Assembly: GCA_002224055.1 (NCBI GenBank)
Contig: AZLU01000171.1
Span: forward strand, 1 to 64,000
Reading direction: 5' to 3'
DNA length: 64,000 nt
Source: Pezizomycotina sp. ARF18
Lineage: Eukaryota > Ascomycota
Below are positions 58,188 to 64,000 of the stretch, piece by piece (positions within the stretch are counted from its first letter, which is position 1; every line of letters begins with the position of its first letter). Both the position numbers and the translations under genes were made by a program. Below the pieces are notes generated by a model that did not search any database, was not told the DNA's origin, and saw only the letters and a program-made list of their open reading frames with translations.

Positions 58188-59452
58188 GACGCAAGATTTT
58201 TTTTTTTATGACGGCGGGCAGGAGGCAAGCAGTTACTCGAAGAACTGAGCCTTGAAGAAGGGATGCGATTACTTATTTCTTGTCAACTATACAGATAAAG
58301 AAAAAGCATCAGTACCAATTCCTCATAATGATAGTCTCTTGATGTCTTATACCCTATTGTTAAATTCCTGTATACTTTTGCGATGATACTTTTTGCGCTG
58401 TGTCTTTTGTAGTGGAAAGGGAAGGAAGGAAGGAATTGGAAGAGGAGATGGAGAACTATGAAATAAAGAATAACGAAATAAAAGAGATACTTTTTTATCA
58501 CTTACTGTGCGTGCTTGTGTGTGGGTGGGAAGAAAAAAAAATCTTTATGACGGTCAAAAGAAAGAGTAGGATTGAAGAGATAGAAATAAAGTAGCGTTCG
58601 TAGCTTATCCTCCCGCTCGAGAAAAAAAGAGATCGTGATGGGAAAGAGAAAAAAGGGAATCTGTAACGGCCTGCGCCTTTTGCTGGCTTATCTTTTATTT
58701 ACAACTGACGAAGCTCACTGGAGCATATATATAAGTATCTCTTCAGACTTAAACTTGGACACGGTGATATTTATATTATTTATATCTTTTATATCTTACG
58801 GCAGTTTCGGACCAAAGGCTTTTGGACAAGATCCAGAAAAGCCCTCTCTCTTGTGGCCTCTGTCTCTTTCTCTTTCTTTTTCTCTCACATGGAAGGGGGA
58901 TTTCGGTGACATAAACAGAGGGGCAGAGAAAGTGGAGATTGGCCAATCATGGAGCGATATTTACAAGAGATATCACGGACAATTGAAAGGGGCACAAGAC
59001 TTTCGCAAGGGCTGCTAACCCCCCAAGTATTGCACACCTCAAGGGTTTCCTTATTCTGGCTTAGCTGCCCTTTTGCTTTTTTCCCTTGCAGGTTAATCGT
59101 CAGTCTATACTTGCTGTTCCTCCTTCCAGAGCTTCAGCTGCATGCGACAACAGCCGAGGGCCTTTTTTCCCCTATCCTTTTGAGATCTAATGGAAGCTAG
59201 GACGCTATTGCGGAAATATTATGAGCTTATTTCGTTTATAGTAGCTCTCAGTCAGATTAATTGATTGCATTTGAGCTCTTTGAATCTCGGATATCTTCTG
59301 TCGTTGTTTCGGAGAAGTGTCGGTTGTCCGAACAATTTCCGTCTGATAATAAAAAAAAAAAAAAAATTTTTTTCTCCCGCGCACCAACGACCATTAAAAT
59401 TTTTTAATGCTACCGTTCTAAACAAAAGCAACCACTTCACCACCACCGATAT
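58188..59452. promoter_or_regulatory. Divergent promoter region of ACO1 and BUD20
   Basis: 1.26 kb with short A and T runs, a TC-rich stretch (58860-58890) and no conserved coding segment. Start codons point away from each other on the two sides. Confidence 0.4.
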
Positions 59453-60100
59453 ATGCCTCCAGAACGTAAAACAAAGCGTCGCACGCGGTTCGTCACTGCT
59501 CCTTTTCCTAATTCCTTTCTTAAAATCACTCCTACACGTAAATTTTTTTTTTTCCCCTTTGCCAATTTAGCAACTATGCGACTAACCTGGTGACGTTTCT
59601 TTGTAGCGACCTGGACCAATCGCCTCGGATCTAGCTTCGCCCCGCAAGCTGTCGCAGCGCCTGTCACTGCTAGCATCCGATGACTCCCAGGTCTAGGCCA
59701 GTACTACTGCAAACCGTGCGCAAAGTTCTTCGAAACAGGCACTGCGCTGTCGACGCACGAGAGGGCGAAGACGCACAAGAACGGTAGGATACCAACAAGC
59801 AAGGAAAAAAAAAAAAGATGTACAGATACGACGAAAGCGCAGCTTCATGTGAATCGCCATTGACACTGAGTTAACCATTTTTTTTTTCTCTTCTAGCTTA
59901 CGATTACTAAAGGAAGAACCGTACACGCAAGAGGAAGCGAACGCCGCAGCTGGAGTCGGCGTAGACAACGGAAGGACGACGAACTTTTCGGTCTCAGCGG
60001 CAGATATACTAGCTAAGGTGTCGAGATTCGTAACAAGGTCGTGCTGGATCACGATGACGTTTCAATGAAAGGAGAAAAGCAAGCGCAGGAAGCTTCGTGA
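59453..60100 (+). CDS. BUD20: Bud20 / ZNF593-like C2H2 pre-60S ribosome factor
   Basis: Shuttling zinc-finger protein that joins late nuclear pre-60S particles and helps their export. MPPERKTKRRTRF at the start is the usual Lys/Arg-rich N-terminus. After one or more introns (about 59491-59607) comes DLDQ with ASDLASPRKLSQ-like text, then the invariant PGLGQYYCKPCAKFFETG and ALSTHERAKTHKN. This gives a C2H2 finger with spacing C-x2-C-x12-H-x5-H, at about 59709-59769. A second intron (about 59784-59900) leads to LLKEEPYTQEEANAAAGVGV, the family's motif after the finger. In the third frame the end reads LDHDDVSMKGEKQAQEAS before TGA at 60098-60100. At about 120 residues the size is normal. The frame changes near 59600-59690 and 60030. 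Confidence 0.82.
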
Positions 60101-60532
60101 CCATCTTGTTTTCATTACCGTGTTTATTGTCTATTGTTTTGATACTCATTTTGCGGCGTTCGTATGTTTTCTCTTCACAAGGAAAAGAAAAAAGCTTTCG
60201 AATATCATGTCCCATGTTATCCATCAGCGAGCAGAGTCTCGAAAAACACTTTACGTTCAGTGTGAATTGTAATGCTATCTATAGAAAAAAAATATTACGA
60301 CGAATTAATGAACATTAAAGAAATAACCACAATGTTTAACATGATACATGAACTCAAAATAATGCACATCTATAAAGAGAGCAACACTGATGACCCCCAA
60401 AAAAAACTTCGAAACCCAAAACTATACCAGTCCATCACCGACAAAGAAAGCCCTAGAGACATGAATGAAGAGAGTAGAAACAAAGAAATGGGTTCTTTAG
60501 TAGTCTATATATACCGATATCAAGGCTTTCAA
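60101..60532. terminator. Shared 3' region of convergent BUD20 and CSR1
   Basis: 430 bp, AT-rich. A 103-codon open frame (60272-60583) shows no family resemblance and runs into CSR1 on the other strand. Confidence 0.35.
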
Positions 60533-62868
60533 TCAATGTCAATATTCATTCCGGCAGGGCGGCACCGTTGGAGTTTTGCGTAGAATTCACTTGCCGCCTT
60601 CCTTGATGACGCGGTACGATCGTACCACGTCTTCGCTCTTATGTGCTTATCGAGCTTCCAGTAGTTCTCCCGGAGCAGCCTTACCAGCTCCTTGCGCTCC
60701 TCCTTGAGCGGGGTTCCGAATCGCTACCGGTGTTAGGTTCCTTCATCCAGGCCTTAGTATTCTCCTCGAACCTGTCGTACAGCTCCTCCCTTTCCTCCTG
60801 GAGCTTATCGCGGGCTGCCGTATCCAAGTGAGCGGCGTTTTCGTTTTCGGAAGGTTCGATGTACTCGTATCCCATTTCTCGTCGCCTTCGAGCTCCTGAA
60901 TTTTTGGGATTAGGGATAAATTTTTCGAGATCGTCCAAGCTCTTTGTGAAGTGGATCTTGCTTGCCACGACGGGATCAGCCAGCCTTTGATGATAGACTA
61001 CAAAATAGAATAGGAGAATATTAGTAAAATAGACAATTATGTTAGTGCATGGGATTTTCCGTAGTAAATAATTGTGGTGTTCATACCCAAATGCTCTGGA
61101 AAATCCATGGCGCCTTATGAATGAGGCAGATGCCTAAGCTCTCAGATAGTGTGCTTCAAAGCATTTGANNNNNNNNNNNNNNNNNNNNNNNNNNNNNNNN
61201 NNNNNNNNNNNNNNNNNNNNNNNNNNNNNNNNNNNNNNNNNNNNNNNNNNNNNNNNNNNNNNNNNNNNNNNNNNNNNNNNNNNNNNNNNNNNNNNNNNNN
61301 NNNNNNNNNNNNNNNNNNNNNNNNNNNNNNNNNNNNNNNNNNNNNNNNNNNNNNNNNNNNNNNNNNNNNNNNNNNNNNNNNNNNNNNNNNNNNNNNNNNN
61401 NNNNNNNNNNNNNNNNNNNNNNNNNNNNNNNNNNNNNNNNNNNNNNNNNNNNNNNNNNNNNNNNNNNNNNNNNNNNNNNNNNNNNNNNNNNNNNNNNNNN
61501 NNNNNNNNNNNNNNNNNNNNNNNNNNNNNNNNNNNNNNNNNNNNNNNNNNNNNNNNNNNNNNNNNNNNNNNNNNNNNNNNNNNNNNNNNNNNNNNNNNNN
61601 NNNNNNNNNNNNNNNNNNNNNNNNNNNNNNNNNNNNNNNNNNNNNNNNNNNNNNNNNNNNNNNNNNNNNNNNNNNNNNNNNNNNNNNNNNNNNNNNNNNN
61701 NNNNNNNNNNNNNNNNNNNNNNNNNNNNNNNNNNNNNNCCCAAACTTGGACATGTCGAAGAACACACTGATAGAAGTTGTTAGCTACCATTATATCCATT
61801 TGCAATATATGAAAAGAAACACTTACAGCAGTGTCAACCGGAGGTTAAGCATTATCCTTGCCGTCTCGATAGATAAACAGTGTATTTCTCGATAGCTCCG
61901 GTGGCTGGTCGGATCCTCTGTGCAAGTGAACCCGAATGACACAGATGGGCCTGCTCCGGTCTACGGCCGTGTATGAAAGACTGCCCATCGTAGCTGCTGT
62001 CATGAAACTCGTCTCCAGATTTCAAAGCGTCCAGTTCCTTCCCCGACTATTTCCTCGACCTAAGTATTTAAATGAATTAGCGCATGTCCAGAGGGAGAAC
62101 GCAGAACTCGGGGATTTTTTTTTTTGTGGAGGGATATGAGTAGAGAAATACATTAACTTCACGAGCCCTCCATTTTATGGTAGACACCATCATGACGAGA
62201 GCCTTCTCAACATCCCACTTCCTAGCTCGTAGGAAGCGAAGGAGCAAAGCGTCCGGGTGATCAAACTTTCCAAATAAGGAAGGCATTTCGTAGTTCCTCA
62301 GTCGTCATGGTGGAGATGGTATGCCTGAATTCCTTCGTCAGGCCATACTTGTCGTCAGCTTCCGTGCTCGAAGACAAAATTCCCGAATGTGGAGTTGAGG
62401 TGCCGCTGCTCGAGGCAACCGAGGCGTCGTCGCCGCCTTTGTTCTTCTTGTTCCTGCGCAAGCCGAACTTCTTTTTCTTCTTTTATCGAGGGAAAGATCC
62501 GAGTCGACTCGTCCCGGAGTTCCGCATCGACATCGTCGGCATCGTTGTCAGGCTCGTCGTCGACCTCGGCCTCAGCGCTGAGCTATTGAATAGCTTCAAA
62601 GTTGCGCCCCAGAGCTCCTTCAGCTTCGCCTCCTGCTCTGCGGTAAGCGTTTCCGGTCGTCCGGGAGGATCTTGGGGTAGTCATTGTGCTGTCTGTTGAG
62701 TCTGAGTTTGAGTCTTTGCTGCGAATTTTCTTCGTCCGGCGAATTATCGGTAGTAGCTTGAGCGTCGTCTTCGTGTGCTTGATGTTCTGGAGATCTGAAT
62801 GGCCAAAACCGAGAAGGCGGTCGCAACTTTAAGTAGAAATACTTGGCGGACTTGTAGCGACGGTCGAA
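60533..62868 (-). CDS. CSR1: CSR1-like Sec14 (CRAL-TRIO) phosphatidylinositol transfer protein, interrupted by assembly gap
   Basis: Sec14-like lipid transfer protein of the Csr1/Sfh2 branch. RFWPFRSPEHQAHEDD (about 62820) precedes an acidic linker, then LTAEQEAKLKELWGATLKLF, the branch's N-terminal hallmark. SGTSTPHSGILSSSTE is a disordered loop. PSLFGKFDHPDALLLRFLRA then RKWDVEKALVMMVSTIKWRA form the CRAL-TRIO-N domain. After an intron come SYDGQSFIHGR and EKYTVYL-type text, then VFFDMSKFG right before the N gap. On the other side KCFEAHY leads to LGICLIHKAPWIFQSIW and SKIHFTKSLDDLEKFIPNPK, then YEYIEPSENENAAHLDTAAR. The C-terminus ends at a stop near 60535-60533. The first exon is not located; homologues carry an upstream mitochondrial-type N-terminus. 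Frame changes flank several exons. Confidence 0.78.
61169..61738. other. Assembly gap (570 N)
   Basis: Run of N inside the CRAL-TRIO domain of the CSR1-like gene. Exon text on both sides belongs to the same domain with little protein missing, so the true gap is probably an intron or shorter than shown. Confidence 0.99.
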
Positions 62869-63570
62869 GCTTTAATTAGACCTGGTCGTCTTCTTGCCCA
62901 ATCAGACAGGTGCCCACGGAAGTTTGATTAGATTCGAGAGTGTTGGTAAAACCAGACAAATCGTGGATAACTGGCAGAATTAAGGCCCGCTCTCGCTCGT
63001 TCCGGAAGATCGACTGGTAACGGTCCACTGTTTTGGAAACCGGAGGATTCAATAAAGGTAAAGACGCCGAGTGCGAAGAGTGTAGGGCAGAGCAGATAAC
63101 CGCGGTTGACTATCGTGATTCTTCTTCTGTCTTCTTTTTTTCTTCCTGACGTTACTCCTGTGCTTCTTTTTTCTCCTTCCCCTCCTTTTTGTGATGTTCC
63201 CTGTAAAACTCTTGTTTTTTATACGATGATGCGGAGTAGTAATACAGGTACGGGGGTTGTGGCCGGTAAATGTTCCAGGAGGGTTGAAACCACGGGGCCG
63301 TGGCGGAGCGCAGGGTGGATTTATGTATCGAAGAGTCCTTGCGGATCCGGCGGTAGCGCTAGAGTGGTGTGAATCGTAGCGGAGGTACATGCGAGTGTGC
63401 TCGGAGTACATGTGCCTGCCCTGCTTCAATGCGGACTAGAATGCGGTTTCTGGGGACGTACCCCAACAATAAGGGTTGCAAGGGACCAGAAATAGGATAA
63501 CGGTTGGGGAGGAATAGTAATGACAGGGAGCTTGATCTTTCATTCAGATGAAGAAGAAGATCCGACCACC

Positions 63571-63608
<38 letters not shown>

Positions 63609-64000
63609 AGAAAGACAAGGGTCGCAATTTGCTTCTGACAGAGCGGTTTCAGCCCGAACGATAGATCACCACTAAAAGTCCTGCACCGTTGTTATTAATA
63701 TACTTCAATTTATATCTGTATTCATGGGTTCATTTTATTATTATAATTATATCTTATTATTATTGATCCTCGTCGCAATAATTAATGAGCTAAGTAACTC
63801 TCTCTTTGAATGCGTACTCTCTCATAGGTGCACATATATCTTGCTTCGGAGATGACAAAAAAAAAAAAAAAAAAAGAACGAATATAGAAGAGAGTCGTGT
63901 GTATATTTTGCTACTCCTGCGTAATGTAGAAAAAAGAAAGAAAAGGCTCCCACCTTGCAGGATTTTTCTCCTGCGTTGCTTTTTCATGGATGCCGATTAC
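62869..64000. other. Right-end region, no named gene
   Basis: An A run of 30 (63575-63604), AT-rich stretches and a GC-richer part at 63230-63440. A minus-strand frame at 63049-63429 (MKQGRHMYSEHTRMYLRYDS) might be an upstream exon of CSR1 or chance. I could not link it to a family. Confidence 0.35.
63575..63604. repeat. Poly(A) tract, 30 nt
   Basis: Uninterrupted A run near the right end of the window. Confidence 0.95.

Noticed and set aside
61134-61895. Several long open frames spanning the N run.
   Set aside because: They are artefacts of unknown bases; only the flanking CRAL-TRIO exons are real.
1-64000. Search for retroelements, LTRs, other virus-like elements and DNA transposons.
   Set aside because: I saw no reverse transcriptase, integrase, capsid or transposase motif, and no long terminal repeats or inverted repeats with target duplications. 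The window seems free of recognisable elements, though short poly(A)-tailed relics cannot be excluded.

Overview
The window is nuclear DNA of a filamentous ascomycete, most likely Pezizomycotina. The evidence is many short GT-AG introns (about 60 to 100 bp), genes typical of ascomycetes (CreB-type deubiquitinase, RTC4, LDB17, CSR1, a GPI-anchored GEL/GAS transferase with an X8 domain, FKS1), long intergenic regions and many A/T homopolymers of 20 to 39 bases. The large spacers and an accessory island would suit a Pezizomycete, but that is only a guess. There is a 570-base gap of N at 61169-61738. Almost every conserved gene changes reading frame at one or more points while the protein stays recognisable on both sides. 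Most of the cases I traced look like single missing bases, as in a draft built from noisy reads, so gene spans are given as first-to-last coding base across introns and frame breaks.

Layout. 1-5.3 kb: creB (+, cut by the left edge), a four-exon YOS1 (-), and a small unrecognised proline-rich gene (-). 5.9-12 kb: an accessory island with one unrecognised gene, two degenerate tandem-repeat arrays, a triple 10-bp palindrome, a nuclease-like gene with a nuclear localisation signal, and a GC-rich CAG-rich block. 13-24 kb: ALG12 (+), TSR4/PDCD2-like (-), RTC4 (+), PPM1/LCMT1 (-), LDB17 (-). 25.7-32 kb: MSH2 (-) and a prenylcysteine oxidase (-). 34-54 kb: FKS1 (-), a 6.8-kb gene-free spacer, GEL/GAS (+), GAA1 (-), rhomboid RBD2 (-). 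54.9-63 kb: mitochondrial aconitase (-), BUD20 (+), a CSR1-like CRAL-TRIO protein (-) interrupted by the gap. The last kilobase holds nothing I can name.

How the genes relate. The 34-54 kb stretch has a cell-surface theme. FKS1 makes beta-1,3-glucan, and the divergently transcribed GEL/GAS enzyme elongates it and is itself GPI-anchored. The next gene, GAA1, is part of the transamidase that attaches such anchors. ALG12 belongs to ER N-glycan assembly, and YOS1 to ER-Golgi traffic. TSR4 and BUD20 act in 40S and 60S ribosome maturation. MSH2, PPM1, CreB and aconitase are ordinary housekeeping or regulatory genes.

The observations most worth a second look are the non-consensus echinocandin hot spots in FKS1, the nuclease-like gene in its repeat-rich island, and the long spacer shared by FKS1 and GEL/GAS. 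I saw no tRNA or rRNA gene, CRISPR array, or recognisable retroelement or virus-like element.
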